A stretch of 64,000 nt of DNA from Treponema sp. (lineage in GTDB: Bacteria > Spirochaetota > Spirochaetia > Treponematales > Treponemataceae): positions 62,001-126,000 of the forward strand of contig JAGCDP010000055.1 in NCBI GenBank assembly GCA_017651065.1. The letters run 5' to 3'. Positions 24,785 to 34,370 of this stretch are shown piece by piece. The notes under the pieces were generated by a model that was not told the origin of the DNA, did not search any database, and saw only the letters and a list, made by a program, of their open reading frames with translations. Made by a program: the position numbers and the translations under genes. How positions within the stretch are numbered: position 1 is the first letter of the stretch; every line of letters begins with the position of its first letter.

Positions 24785-26446
24785 AGCCTTTTTAATACTT
24801 TCAAATTCTCCACCATGTATTGTGCCATCTTTGTCGCGGGAAAAATTGCTCAAAAATCTCCAGGCATATTCGCAGGTGTGTGGGCGGCATTCGTGACCTT
24901 GATTATCTATGCCGGCAAAAATGTTCCAGCATTTGCCGTCGGCGCGGGTAAAGAAATGCATTGTAAGTTTGCCTTTGCGGGCAGGGTCAATGACAAAGCT
25001 TGTATAGTCTCCATCAACGCCCCAAAGCTTATTCTGCCACTTGTCTTTTTCTTCCAACTTTACATTGTACTCTTTTGTTGCCCCGTTTAATTTAAGGGCA
25101 TAGGCCATTCGGTTTATACACTTCTGCTCCTGATATGGAAGTTCTGCCAGAGGAGTCTGTTCTCCGGCTGCGTAGAAAATCGGAACGCTTACACTTGTAT
25201 TTACCGGCTTGTCGATTTTTCCAAAATATACATTTTCGCCGATGTCTACTGTGGCGTCCATTGGAGCGGCTGCGGCAACTAGTTCCGGGTACTCCTGAAT
25301 AATATCCCAGGTTTTGATTCCGCCCATAGAAAAGCCTGTTGCATAAATACGGGTCGGGTCAATCTTGTAAACCTTTTTAAGATGCTCCACAAGCTCTACC
25401 ATTTCGGTAGCAGTGCTGTTCAAATGATTTTCTACAGCAACAAGCAGGAAGTCGTGGCGGTGAGCAATGCCTGCCCAGTCCGAAATATAGGCAATATAAA
25501 AACTGGAGTCTCCGCCCCCGTGGAAGGCCAAAAGCAGAGGAACAGGCCCCTTGCCCTCTTCAAAAATACTCTTATTGTAAAAGGCAAAATATCCGATTTT
25601 GTGGCTTGTTGTTCCCTTGGCATCTCCCTTGTTGTCCGGCGAAGTTTTTACTTCTACAACTGCAGGTTCAATTTTCATCCCCTCTTTTTCAAGATCAGGA
25701 TCTAATTCAAGCTGGCCAAGCATTCGGCGGAACTGTTTTACAAAGCCTTCAAAGTCCGCATAAATGTCTGGAGTCTCTTTTTCAAGGAAATATTTGCATT
25801 TTTGCCTGAAAATTTCGTTTGCTGTGCTAGTGTTCCTATATGATACTACTGGTATATCATCAGCATCAACCTTAATTTTAGCTCCTTCACTCAAGCCTGT
25901 CAGTATACAAGCAACCGGAGCGCAATCTGCCCTACCCCAAAGGCCGTCACCTTCAAAGTGATTTATACAGTTTTCTGCAATATAATCTGCTCCCTGGCCA
26001 AAACCATAAAGATTTGTGTGAAAAATGCCGCCGCGGATATAATAGGCTTCGAGCGTCTTTGTAAAGCGGTTATAAAACTTTACAACCCCATTTTCATAAT
26101 ATTCATGAATCTTTGAATTAGAAAGAATTTCGCTGAACAAATCACCAGCTGCATTTTTCCAGCCACCCTCTGCTGTAGGATAAATGAAAACAACGCTGGT
26201 TCCATATTTCTTGGCAATCTGCTCAAAGTTATTTATTCGTGCAAACTCAACGGCGCCGGCAAAGTTGCTGCTATAATCCTGCTCTCCAAAAACCAGGAGG
26301 TAAGGCGCAATAAAACCGTAGTTGAGTACATCATCCATTAATTCATTGTCAGGCACATAAACAGTAGCCTTAAATTTTTCAAAAGCATGAGTCCAGATTT
26401 TTCCACCCGGCACAGCAGTGATTTTTGGCATTTCTTTCATTGGCAT
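24776..26446 (-). CDS. Tandem alpha/beta-hydrolase (esterase/PHB-depolymerase-like) with degenerate first copy
   Basis: The 556-residue protein seems to hold two alpha/beta-hydrolase units. In the second (~275-545), HGGGDSSFYIAYISDW gives the oxyanion region, GFSMGG near 368-373 is the nucleophile elbow, and HECRPHTCEYAWRFLSNF supplies a candidate histidine. This resembles feruloyl-esterase/depolymerase-type enzymes. In the first (~45-200), LLVFGEQDYSSNFAGAVEFA and VVFIYPTAEGGWKNA keep the fold pattern, but the elbow reads GFGQG with glycine in place of serine. There is no signal peptide. GAGGA lies five bases before the ATG. The substrate is unknown. Confidence 0.78.
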   Translation of the reverse strand: MPMKEMPKITAVPGGKIWTHAFEKFKATVYVPDNELMDDVLNYGFIAPYLLVFGEQDYSSNFAGAVEFARINNFEQIAKKYGTSVVFIYPTAEGGWKNAAGDLFSEILSNSKIHEYYENGVVKFYNRFTKTLEAYYIRGGIFHTNLYGFGQGADYIAENCINHFEGDGLWGRADCAPVACILTGLSEGAKIKVDADDIPVVSYRNTSTANEIFRQKCKYFLEKETPDIYADFEGFVKQFRRMLGQLELDPDLEKEGMKIEPAVVEVKTSPDNKGDAKGTTSHKIGYFAFYNKSIFEEGKGPVPLLLAFHGGGDSSFYIAYISDWAGIAHRHDFLLVAVENHLNSTATEMVELVEHLKKVYKIDPTRIYATGFSMGGIKTWDIIQEYPELVAAAAPMDATVDIGENVYFGKIDKPVNTSVSVPIFYAAGEQTPLAELPYQEQKCINRMAYALKLNGATKEYNVKLEEKDKWQNKLWGVDGDYTSFVIDPARKGKLTMHFFTRADGKCWNIFAGIDNQGHECRPHTCEYAWRFLSNFSRDKDGTIHGGEFESIKKALE

Positions 26447-26541
26447 AATATTCCTCTTTACAAGTTAATCGTTTAACCAATTATACCCCACAATCCCTCT
26501 TTTTACAAATAAAAATAATTTTTGCCCCGCTGTATTTATGC

Positions 26542-26547
26542 TATAAT
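26542..26547 (+). promoter_or_regulatory. -10 element of a predicted leaderless promoter (YjbR/MmcQ-like gene)
   Basis: TATAAT ends six bases before the ATG and no ribosome site is present. Confidence 0.6.
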
Positions 26548-26553
26548 AACCTC

Positions 26554-27222
26554 ATGGACTTTAGTCATATCCTCAACACTTCGCTTCCTCAAAAAGACAA
26601 GCTCATTGCCTATGGTTTTACACAAAAACAAGACACGCTGGTTTTACAAAGCCCCCTTCAGGAAAACGATTTTTACACCCTCATTACGCTGGACATCAAA
26701 AATCAAAAACTTACCGCCCAGGTTTACGAAACTTCCACAAAGGAAAAATATATCCTCTTTGATGTGCCTTCTGCCCACGGCGCCTTTGTAGGAAAGCTCC
26801 GCGAAGAAGTCCAGACCCTCATAGAAAAAATCCGCGCCACCTCTTTTACCAGCACAGACCTGTATCCTGCCTACATCAACTTTTTGAAGACAAAACTAAA
26901 TGCCCCTGGCGACACTCCCTGGTCCGACGACGGCGACACAACAAGCACAGTTTTCCGCTGCCCTAATCAAAAATGGTTTGCCCTTGTAATGAAAATCAAA
27001 TTCAAAAACCTTGGCTTTGCAAGCGAAGAAGGAGTCTGGGCCGTAAACCTCAAAGCCGACCCCGAAAAAATCTCGCAACTTGTAGACCATAAATCCATCT
27101 TCCCCGCCTACCACATGAACAAAAAATACTGGATCACCATCCTCCTAACCGCCGTCACCGATTTTGAAAAACTCTGCGCCCTGACCCGTCAAAGTTACGC
27201 GCTGGTAGAGAAGAAAAAATAA
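26554..27222 (+). CDS. MmcQ/YjbR-family protein
   Basis: A 222-residue soluble protein. Residues ~105-220 match the MmcQ/YjbR (DUF419) family with a CyaY-like fold: FRCPNQKWFALVMKIKF, VWAVNLKADPEKISQLVDHKSIFPAYHMNKKYWITI. The N-terminal ~100 residues form an extra domain (DFYTLITLDIKNQKLTAQVYE) often found before it in clostridial and spirochaetal members. The family is annotated as DNA-binding, but its role is not established. The gene stands alone with a predicted leaderless start. Confidence 0.85.
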   Translation: MDFSHILNTSLPQKDKLIAYGFTQKQDTLVLQSPLQENDFYTLITLDIKNQKLTAQVYETSTKEKYILFDVPSAHGAFVGKLREEVQTLIEKIRATSFTSTDLYPAYINFLKTKLNAPGDTPWSDDGDTTSTVFRCPNQKWFALVMKIKFKNLGFASEEGVWAVNLKADPEKISQLVDHKSIFPAYHMNKKYWITILLTAVTDFEKLCALTRQSYALVEKKK

Positions 27223-27330
27223 GCCAAAAACGCCCGATTTTTTCTTACAAATTTTGAATAGAAAAAGGCAATTCCAAAAAGGTAGATTTTTGATAGAATG
27301 AATCAAGTTTGAAAAAATCCGAGGTCTTTT

Positions 27331-28689
27331 ATGCCTGAAAAAACTTTACAAAAACAAAACCGTGGCGCACTGCCAATGCTCAAGCTTACGTTCCCGATAG
27401 CGATGGAACAGTTTTTCCGCATTCTGGTTTCGTCTGTTGATACAATGATGCTCAGCTCTTACAGTAACGACGCAGTTGCAGCCGTAGGACTTGTTTCGCA
27501 ATATGTATTTTTCCTAAACCTTCTTTTTGCAGTTATCAGTACAGGCTGTTCAATCGTACTTGCCCAGTTCATAGGTGCACAAAAATCCCGCAAGGAACTT
27601 AATCAGATTGCCCAGGCTTCTACCCTCATGATTACCCTGCTTTCTGTTTTCCTCATGCTCTTAGTTTTCTTTGGCTTCAAACCCCTGCTTAGCTGCTACC
27701 AGCTCGAAGATGCAGTCCGCGGCTATGCCCTCAAATACTTTATAATCTTTGGCGGAATCTTCTGCTTCTTTAATGCCTTCAGTTCTCTGCAGGGTGCAAT
27801 CCTCCGAAGCTACGGCTATACAAGCGAAGCAATGATTGTTTCAATTATCGGAAACGTTGTAAACGTTATAGGAAACGCCCTTTCTCTTTACGGATGGTTT
27901 GGTCTTCCGATTCTTGGTGTTCCTGGTGTTGCCTGTGCCAGCGGTATGGCTATGCTTGTTTCTTCTGTTCTTCTTGCAATAATTATCCGCCGCAAGCCTG
28001 ATGTAGCTTTTGAGCTCAAGGGACTCTTCAAAGTTCCAAAGCAGGTTTACAAACTCATTCTTTCTGTAGGTGTTCCAACTGCCGGCGAAAGTCTTTCTTA
28101 CAACATAAGTCAGATCGTAATTATGGCTATGATTTCAACCCTTGGAACAAATGCAATGTCTGCTCAGGTTTATACAATGACAATCGTGCGCTTTGTATTT
28201 ATCATGGCTATGGCAATTGGTCAGGCCTCGCAGATTAAAACAGGCTATTACGTTGGTGCCCGCCAGAGTGATATTGCATATAAAAAGATCTTTAAATATC
28301 AGCTTGTGGCAACAGCCTGCTCTATGGTAATGATTTTGATTGTAAACTTAGTAAAGCATCCAATAATCGGAATCTTCACAAAGATAGACGAAGTTCATGG
28401 ATTGGTTGCTACCCTGCTCATTTACTCTACGTACATAGAATTCGGCCGCTCTTTGAATCTCATTTACGTTGGTGCGCTCAAGGGTTCCGGCGACGTTAAA
28501 TTCCCTGTTCTCTACGGAATTGCTTCAATGTGGGGAATCATGGTTTTGGGAAGTTACATTCTTGGAATCAAATGTGGATTAGGCCTCGTAGGCTTCTGGC
28601 TTGGAATTGGTACAGATGAAACAACACGTGGAATTGCAATGCTCATTCGCTGGAAGAATAAGCACTGGCAAAAACACGCACTTGTTTAA
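27331..28689 (+). CDS. MATE-family multidrug/cation exporter
   Basis: A 452-residue carrier with about 12 hydrophobic helices. Its features match the MATE family: early [26 protein letters not shown], then VAAVGLVSQ, and [26 protein letters not shown] near the start of the last helices. GAGG lies seven bases before the ATG. MATE proteins use sodium or proton gradients to expel cationic compounds; no substrate can be predicted. Its stop codon overlaps that of the convergent chemoreceptor gene. Confidence 0.92.
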   Translation: MPEKTLQKQNRGALPMLKLTFPIAMEQFFRILVSSVDTMMLSSYSNDAVAAVGLVSQYVFFLNLLFAVISTGCSIVLAQFIGAQKSRKELNQIAQASTLMITLLSVFLMLLVFFGFKPLLSCYQLEDAVRGYALKYFIIFGGIFCFFNAFSSLQGAILRSYGYTSEAMIVSIIGNVVNVIGNALSLYGWFGLPILGVPGVACASGMAMLVSSVLLAIIIRRKPDVAFELKGLFKVPKQVYKLILSVGVPTAGESLSYNISQIVIMAMISTLGTNAMSAQVYTMTIVRFVFIMAMAIGQASQIKTGYYVGARQSDIAYKKIFKYQLVATACSMVMILIVNLVKHPIIGIFTKIDEVHGLVATLLIYSTYIEFGRSLNLIYVGALKGSGDVKFPVLYGIASMWGIMVLGSYILGIKCGLGLVGFWLGIGTDETTRGIAMLIRWKNKHWQKHALV

Positions 28690-30797
28690 ACCTTAAACAA
28701 ATCAACATCATCTTTAATTCGTTTAATTGCAACGTTCAGCGATGCAGAAATTGTTCTTAATTTCTTTGTACTTTCGTTTACGTAGTTAGTTCCTTCGTTG
28801 ATTTCGGCAACTGCAGTTTCAATTCCGTTCATACTTTCATGAATATTTGAAACATCGCGCATAATTGAATCGCCGCCTTTAGACATTTCGGCACCGGCAC
28901 CTCTAACTTCAGATGTACTGTCATTCATGGCCTGCAATGCTTCAAGAATCTGCTGTGAACCTGCCTGCTGCTCTTCCATAGCTCCACGAATCTGTGCTAC
29001 AAGCTCTGCCGTTGTATTAATTCTTCCTGAAACAGCCTGGAATGACTGTTCAGATTCTGTAGAAGCAACTACTACACGCTGAATGCCCTGCTGGATATTT
29101 GAAAGCTCCTCGCTGATTCTGTTAGACTGTTCTGCAGAAGTTTCGGCAAGCTTACGGATTTCATCTGCAACAACAGAAAATCCTTTTCCGGCTTCACCTG
29201 CATGAGCTGCTTCAATTGCAGCGTTCATAGCAAGAAGGTTTGTCTGCTCTGCAATACTTTGAATCATTTCGTTGGCATCCATCATTGCAACAGACTGTTC
29301 AGAAATCTTTTGGATAAGCTCATTTACAGAAGAATTCTTTTCAATACCGTTTTTAGTATCAAGCTCAAGAACTGTAAACTCTTCAACCATCTTGATTACA
29401 GATTTATCAACCGAATTAATATTTCCAATCATTTCTTCTACAGACGCAGAAGCCTCTTCAACAGAAGAAGCCTGTCCCTGAATCATACCGTCGAGCGATT
29501 CAATATTTTTAGAAATCTGTGTCATTGCACTTGCCGAACTGTTAATGCTCGAAGACTGATTCTGAACCTGATTATGAACAAGTCCGATATTTTCTGCCAT
29601 CTGCGAAATTGTAGATGTTGTTGTTTCAATTTCATTAACAAGAGTGTCGCCTGCTTCTGTAAGATTTTCTTCAGAAACTTTGATGTTATGCATAATCGAA
29701 TGAAACTTAGCAAGGAATTTGTTTACAGAAATTACAAGCTTTCCAATTTCATCGTTTTTGTTTACTTCAAGCTGAACAGTTAAATCTGCTTCACCGGTGC
29801 TAAGCTTATCAATAAGTCCGCCTACTTTTTTAACACGACCAATAATTTTTCTTAAAGAAATCAGAATAATAAGACAAATGATAACAGTTATTGAAATGCC
29901 CATCAAAAGAATTACCATCTGGATTTTCTGGGTTGCAACAAAAACTTCTGAGGTTGGAATTGTATAACCAACTGTACATGAAAGAGATCTGATCGGGGCA
30001 ACAAACGTTACGCACTTTTCGCCATCAACAATACTTTCAACATAAAGAGAATCATCTCCGTTTTCTTTTGCAATCTTTGCTGTAATTGCAATTTCGTGAT
30101 AAACACCGATATCCTGAGAAATCATTTCTTTGTTGTTGTGAGCAATGATTGTATTTGCGCGGTCTGTAAGGAAGAAGTTTCCAAACTCACCTACCTTATA
30201 TGAACTAACTTCCTGCGCAATCTGTTCCATGTCCAGAAGACCTGTAATGTATCCAAAACATTTTCCATTTTCATCTTTTACTGCACGTGCAATCGGAAGA
30301 ACATAGCGTCCTGTTTTTTCAGAAATTTCAATTGCGGCAATATAAGTTTCTTCATCGTTAAATATAATGGCGTGATGATAATCTTTGCTGCGGCACTCAC
30401 CTTCAAATCCTACGCGACCATCATCATGATAAGGAATTGCATCTCTGTCGCAGAAAAATAAATCATCATAAGCAGGATTTTTTAAGTCCGGGCGCGAACA
30501 CATCCACTCAACATATTTTTCAATACTACCGGCTTTTGCAGCATTTGCTTCTGAGTAAACTTTTAAATCGTTTACATAAATATCAATCCATTTTGTAATT
30601 TCTTCAGAACGGCCTTTTAAAACTTCCTGGGCCATTTCATAGTAAGTCTGCTTTGTATGATTTTTAATAATTAAAGACGGGATAACAATCATACAGCTCA
30701 TGAAAACTAAAAACACGCTGAATATGATTGCGCCAATTTCCAGACCGAGCTTTTTATTCTTTAGAGTTTTACTTTGGATTTCATCTTGTTGTTTCAT
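28686..30797 (-). CDS. Methyl-accepting chemotaxis protein (dCache-type sensor)
   Basis: The chemoreceptor has one membrane helix near the N-terminus, a periplasmic ~260-residue sensor of the dCache kind ([32 protein letters not shown] is typical, broken here into its core), a second helix near residues 298-318, a HAMP segment and a long signalling coiled coil. The hairpin tip reads [38 protein letters not shown], split over residues ~515-552. It should signal through CheA/CheW. The ATG chosen is four codons after an in-frame TTG; neither has a strong ribosome site. Ligand unknown. Confidence 0.92.
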   Translation of the reverse strand: MKQQDEIQSKTLKNKKLGLEIGAIIFSVFLVFMSCMIVIPSLIIKNHTKQTYYEMAQEVLKGRSEEITKWIDIYVNDLKVYSEANAAKAGSIEKYVEWMCSRPDLKNPAYDDLFFCDRDAIPYHDDGRVGFEGECRSKDYHHAIIFNDEETYIAAIEISEKTGRYVLPIARAVKDENGKCFGYITGLLDMEQIAQEVSSYKVGEFGNFFLTDRANTIIAHNNKEMISQDIGVYHEIAITAKIAKENGDDSLYVESIVDGEKCVTFVAPIRSLSCTVGYTIPTSEVFVATQKIQMVILLMGISITVIICLIILISLRKIIGRVKKVGGLIDKLSTGEADLTVQLEVNKNDEIGKLVISVNKFLAKFHSIMHNIKVSEENLTEAGDTLVNEIETTTSTISQMAENIGLVHNQVQNQSSSINSSASAMTQISKNIESLDGMIQGQASSVEEASASVEEMIGNINSVDKSVIKMVEEFTVLELDTKNGIEKNSSVNELIQKISEQSVAMMDANEMIQSIAEQTNLLAMNAAIEAAHAGEAGKGFSVVADEIRKLAETSAEQSNRISEELSNIQQGIQRVVVASTESEQSFQAVSGRINTTAELVAQIRGAMEEQQAGSQQILEALQAMNDSTSEVRGAGAEMSKGGDSIMRDVSNIHESMNGIETAVAEINEGTNYVNESTKKLRTISASLNVAIKRIKDDVDLFKV

Positions 30798-30918
30798 TTT
30801 TCTGTCCAATTATGGTAAATCGTTTTAATAAACCTCAGCCTAAAACATTATAAACCTTTTCCATAAATATACAAATTCTTTTTTTTACTTATTAAGGTTA
30901 ATTTTTTTATAAACAAAT

Positions 30919-30978
30919 TTGACAAATAAAATTAAATTCTGTATATTAACTTCAAAAGTGGTGCTAAACAGTACTACT
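30919..30978 (+). promoter_or_regulatory. Promoter and imperfect palindromic operator of the TrmB-like regulator
   Basis: TTGACA (30919-30924), a 17-base spacer and TATATT (30942-30947) form a near-consensus promoter. Ten bases downstream lies AGTGGTGCT-AAAC-AGTACTACT (30957-30978), an inverted repeat with two mismatches. It overlaps the early transcribed region, as expected for self-repression. Confidence 0.7.
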
Positions 30979-31013
30979 ATTCCACAAATTCTATACAATT
31001 TGGAGGTCAAAAA

Positions 31014-31712
31014 GTGGAAAATCTTCAGTTTACAGATAATTTAATTTCGTTTGGCCTGACCCGCCAGGAAGCTGTTATTTACACAACACTTCTTTCTCAT
31101 GGCGACATGACAGGTTATGAAGTTTCTAAAGAAACAGGTATTTCACGCTCAAATGCCTATGCTGCTCTTTCTAATCTTGTAGACAAAGGTGCCTCATATC
31201 TTATTGAAGGCGATTCTACAAAATATCATCCTGTAGATGTAGATACATTTACAAAAAACGTTCTTAACGAACTGCAGGAAAAAGCCGTATTCATTCACGA
31301 GCATGCCCCAGAAAAACAGGTAGAAACCGACGGTTATATAACAATCATTGGTGCACGCAATATTCAGAACAAGCTTTTACAGATGATTAAAGAAACAAGA
31401 ATCAGATTATATATTTCTGCTTCTGCACGCATTGTAGATGCTTACGAAGACGAGTTGAACGAGCTCATCGGCAAAGGAAAAAAAGTTGTTCTTATGACAG
31501 ACAGCAGCTATAACCTTGATGGAGCAATCGTTTACCACACAGATCCTGAACCGGGCCAGCTGCGTGTAATAATCGATTCATCTTACGTAATGACAGGTGA
31601 ACTTACCGGAAGCGACGATGACAACTGTTTGTATTCCGGCCAGAAAAACCTGGTAACAGTCATGAAGGAAGCATTGAAGAACAAAATCGTTCTGCTTTCG
31701 AATGAAGAATAA
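31014..31712 (+). CDS. TrmB-like transcriptional regulator
   Basis: A 232-residue protein with an N-terminal winged helix of the TrmB type at ~8-75 (FGLTRQEAVIYTTLLSHGDMTGYEVSKETGISRSNAYAALSNLVDKG across that range). The C-terminal domain resembles the phospholipase-D-like part of TrmB regulators (IRLYISASARIVDAYEDEL). The start is GTG with GGAGG eight bases upstream. It precedes ddh and lysA in the same direction and could control them or itself; the palindrome downstream of its promoter favours autoregulation. TrmB proteins are best known in archaea but are common in clostridia and treponemes. Confidence 0.85.
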   Translation: MENLQFTDNLISFGLTRQEAVIYTTLLSHGDMTGYEVSKETGISRSNAYAALSNLVDKGASYLIEGDSTKYHPVDVDTFTKNVLNELQEKAVFIHEHAPEKQVETDGYITIIGARNIQNKLLQMIKETRIRLYISASARIVDAYEDELNELIGKGKKVVLMTDSSYNLDGAIVYHTDPEPGQLRVIIDSSYVMTGELTGSDDDNCLYSGQKNLVTVMKEALKNKIVLLSNEE

Positions 31713-31723
31713 TTTGTACATAA

Positions 31724-31770
31724 AACTAACGCTCGTTAGTTAAATCGGGGTCCCTGAGCTTGTCGAAGGG
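31724..31770. repeat. AACTAACG palindrome followed by CCTGAGCTTGTCGAAGG-type repeat
   Basis: The perfect 18-base palindrome AACTAACGCTCGTTAGTT (31724-31741) is followed by a copy (31747-31770) of a 24-base dispersed repeat containing CCCTGAGCTTGTCGAAGGG. Other copies of the 24-base repeat are at 35010, 40876 and 51891. Confidence 0.8.
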
Positions 31771-31788
31771 TCCCTCAAAGGAGTATAT

Positions 31789-32769
31789 ATGAAAATAGCA
31801 ATTTTAGGTTACGGAAACTTAGGCAAGGGAATTGAATGTGCCATCAAGCACAACCCTGATGCCCAGCTCACAGCAGTATTTACAAGACGTGATCCGTCTA
31901 CAGTAAAGGTTCTTACAGCAGGAGTTCCTGTTTACAACGTAAAGGATATCCTGGCTCACAAGGACGAAATCGATGTTTTGATTCTTTGCGGCGGAAGTGC
32001 CACTGATTTACCAGAACAGACACCAGAATATGCAAAATATTTCAATGTTGTAGACAGTTTTGATACACATGCTAAAATTCCACAGCATTTTGCAAATGTA
32101 GACAAATCAGCCAAGGACAACGGACACACAGCACTTATTTCCTGCGGATGGGATCCTGGACTTTTCTCTCTTATGCGTCTTTATGGAAACAGCCTTCTTC
32201 CAGGTGGTGCAGATTACACATTCTGGGGAAAAGGTGTTAGCCAGGGCCATTCAGATGCAATCCGCCGTATTGAAAGTGTAAAGGATGGAAAGCAGTATAC
32301 AATTCCAGTTCCAGCAGCTTTGGAAGCAGTTCGTGCAGGTAAAAACCCGGAACTTACAACACGCCAGAAGCACACACGCGAATGCTTTGTAGTTGCAGAA
32401 GAAGGTGCAGATAAGGCCAGAATTGAAAAAGAAATCAAGGAAATGCCAAACTATTTTGCAGATTACGATACAACAGTTCATTTCATCACAGAAGAAGAAC
32501 TCAAGCGCGACCATGCAGAAATCCCACACGGAGGCTTTGTTTTCCGTTCAGGTAAGACAGGTTGGAACGACGAATACAACAATATCATCGAATACAGCCT
32601 CAAATTAGATTCAAACCCTGCATTTACATCAAGCGTACTTATCGCCTATGCCCGAGCAATCTATCGTTTGAATAAAGAAGGTGCAATTGGCTGCAAGACA
32701 GTATTTGATATTGCACCGGCTTATCTGAGCCCATTGAGCGGGGAAGAAATCAGAGCACATATGCTGTAA
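31789..32769 (+). CDS. ddh: meso-Diaminopimelate D-dehydrogenase
   Basis: The enzyme interconverts L-tetrahydrodipicolinate plus ammonia and meso-diaminopimelate with NADP(H), a one-step route to the lysine precursor. The 326-residue length matches the family. The NADP-binding loop is ILGYGNLGKG (4-13), and VVDSFDTHAKIP, SCGWDPGLFSLMRLY and FWGKGVSQGHSDAIRR are characteristic. AAGGAG precedes the ATG. lysA follows 200 bases downstream across a repeat block, so the two may share a transcript and make lysine from the same intermediate. Confidence 0.96.
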   Translation: MKIAILGYGNLGKGIECAIKHNPDAQLTAVFTRRDPSTVKVLTAGVPVYNVKDILAHKDEIDVLILCGGSATDLPEQTPEYAKYFNVVDSFDTHAKIPQHFANVDKSAKDNGHTALISCGWDPGLFSLMRLYGNSLLPGGADYTFWGKGVSQGHSDAIRRIESVKDGKQYTIPVPAALEAVRAGKNPELTTRQKHTRECFVVAEEGADKARIEKEIKEMPNYFADYDTTVHFITEEELKRDHAEIPHGGFVFRSGKTGWNDEYNNIIEYSLKLDSNPAFTSSVLIAYARAIYRLNKEGAIGCKTVFDIAPAYLSPLSGEEIRAHML

Positions 32770-32776
32770 AAGACAG

Positions 32777-32948
32777 AAGGGGCGCCTGCCCCTCGCTGCA
32801 ACCCGCGTTGCGGTTTTCCGCTACCCCCTCTAACGGGGGACACCCCCGTAACGCCCCCGTGCCCGTCATTGCGAGGCCGAAGGCCGTGGCAATCCACATA
32901 AAAACAGGCATACTTAAATATGGATTGCTTCGCTGCGCTCGCAATGAC
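32777..32948. repeat. GC-rich repeat plus GTCATTGCGAG palindromic element
   Basis: Positions 32777-32863 are a GC-rich element with CCTGCCCCTCGCTGC and an ACGGGGG/CCCCCGT hairpin. It is related to the insert in the helicase gene. Positions 32865-32948 are a full GTCATTGCGAG palindrome whose right arm ends GCTCGCAATGAC. Together they fill the ddh-lysA gap. Confidence 0.75.
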
Positions 32949-32971
32949 GATCAAAACAAAAGGAGAAACAA

Positions 32972-34270
32972 ATGGAATCATTTATAAACACAGTCGACTT
33001 CTTTAAGGGCAACAACCCGGAAGAAATTGTAATGAACTACGGAACACCGCTTTATGTATACAACGAAGACATTCTTCGAAACCGTATGCATGCAGTATCA
33101 CAGGTAATTACAAAGTACCCGTATACCGCAAATTACTCTGTAAAGGCCAATACAAACATTCATTTGCTCAAGATCGCCTTGGAAGAAGGCTTAAACTGCG
33201 ATGCAATGAGCGTTGGCGAAATCCAGATGCTTTTTAAGGCAGGATTCCCAAAAGAACGCATTTTCTTTGTTCCAAACAACGTTGCACCGGAAGAATTCAA
33301 GTTTGCAATTGAAAACGGTGTAATTACAAGCTTGGACAGCCTTGAACAGCTTGAATTAATCGGTCAGGTATTCTGCGACTTAAATGTAAAACCTGCAGAC
33401 AGAAAATGTGCAGTTCGCATTAATCCTGGTGTAGGTGCCGGACATCACGAAAAGGTTGTAACAGGCGGAAAAAAGACAAAGTTTGGTATTTCAGAAGAAT
33501 TTATCCCAAAAATCTTTGAAATTGCCCAGAAATACGAATTAAAGATTGCCGGAATCAACCAGCACATCGGTTCGCTTTTTATGGATCCGCAGCCATATCT
33601 TGATGCAGTTACAAACCTTCTGCGCATTGCAGATCAGTTTGAAAACCTTGAATTCATTGATTTTGGCGGCGGATACGGTATTCCATATCACAAGCTTGAT
33701 GATGAAAAAGATTTCCCAATGGAAGACTTCAAAAAGCGCCTTGAACCAATTTTGACCGATTTTGTAGAAACATATACAAAATTGCCTACAAAAAGCGGAA
33801 TTCCTAACAAAATTCCATTATTTAAATCAGAACCGGGCCGTTTCTGTGTTGCCGAAGGAAGCGTTCTTTTAGGACGCGTACATGCAGTAAAACACAACAA
33901 CGGAAAGACTTTTGTAGGAACTGACGTAGGAATGAACGTTCTTGTACGCCCAAGCATGTATGACAGCTGGCATGACGTAGAAATCATCCGTGACGGAAAA
34001 GTTATTCCACATGCCGGTTCAGATATGTTTGAACAGACAGTAACAGGAAATATCTGCGAATCTGGTGATATTCTGGCAAAAGATAGACTTTTACCACCTG
34101 CAAAGCACGGAGATCTGGCATGTATCCTGGATGCAGGTGCATACGGTTTTTCAATGTGCAGCAGTTACAATTCCCGCCCTCGCCCAGCCGAAGTATTAGT
34201 TAAATCCGACGGAAAAGTAGTTCAAATCCGCCGAAGAGAAACTATTGAAGACTTGATGAGGTGTTTCTAA
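32972..34270 (+). CDS. lysA: Diaminopimelate decarboxylase
   Basis: The PLP enzyme converts meso-diaminopimelate to L-lysine. The 432-residue sequence is of normal length. The Schiff-base lysine is in YSVKANTN (~50-57), and HIGS, FGGGYGIPY and the EPGRF motif (SEPGRFCVAEG) are all present; CDAMSVGE and the C-terminal CILDAGAYGFSMCSSYNSRPRP complete the family pattern. AAAGGAG lies before the ATG. Located directly after ddh, it completes the dehydrogenase variant of lysine synthesis. Confidence 0.97.
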   Translation: MESFINTVDFFKGNNPEEIVMNYGTPLYVYNEDILRNRMHAVSQVITKYPYTANYSVKANTNIHLLKIALEEGLNCDAMSVGEIQMLFKAGFPKERIFFVPNNVAPEEFKFAIENGVITSLDSLEQLELIGQVFCDLNVKPADRKCAVRINPGVGAGHHEKVVTGGKKTKFGISEEFIPKIFEIAQKYELKIAGINQHIGSLFMDPQPYLDAVTNLLRIADQFENLEFIDFGGGYGIPYHKLDDEKDFPMEDFKKRLEPILTDFVETYTKLPTKSGIPNKIPLFKSEPGRFCVAEGSVLLGRVHAVKHNNGKTFVGTDVGMNVLVRPSMYDSWHDVEIIRDGKVIPHAGSDMFEQTVTGNICESGDILAKDRLLPPAKHGDLACILDAGAYGFSMCSSYNSRPRPAEVLVKSDGKVVQIRRRETIEDLMRCF

Positions 34271-34277
34271 AAACATC

Positions 34278-34356
34278 GTCATTGCGAGCGCAGCGAAGCA
34301 ATCCACTTACAAGATGCAATTTTTCAACTGGATTGCCACGCTTCGCTCACAATGAC
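34278..34356. repeat. GTCATTGCGAG dispersed palindromic repeat
   Basis: A 79-base copy whose arms are GTCATTGCGAGCGCAGCG and CGCTTCGCTCACAATGAC. It lies between lysA and the J-domain gene. Confidence 0.8.
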
Positions 34357-34370
34357 GAACATTATTAAAT

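Noticed and set aside
32721-32981. Minus-strand frames across the ddh-lysA gap
   Set aside because: They are translations of palindromic repeats and lack ribosome sites.
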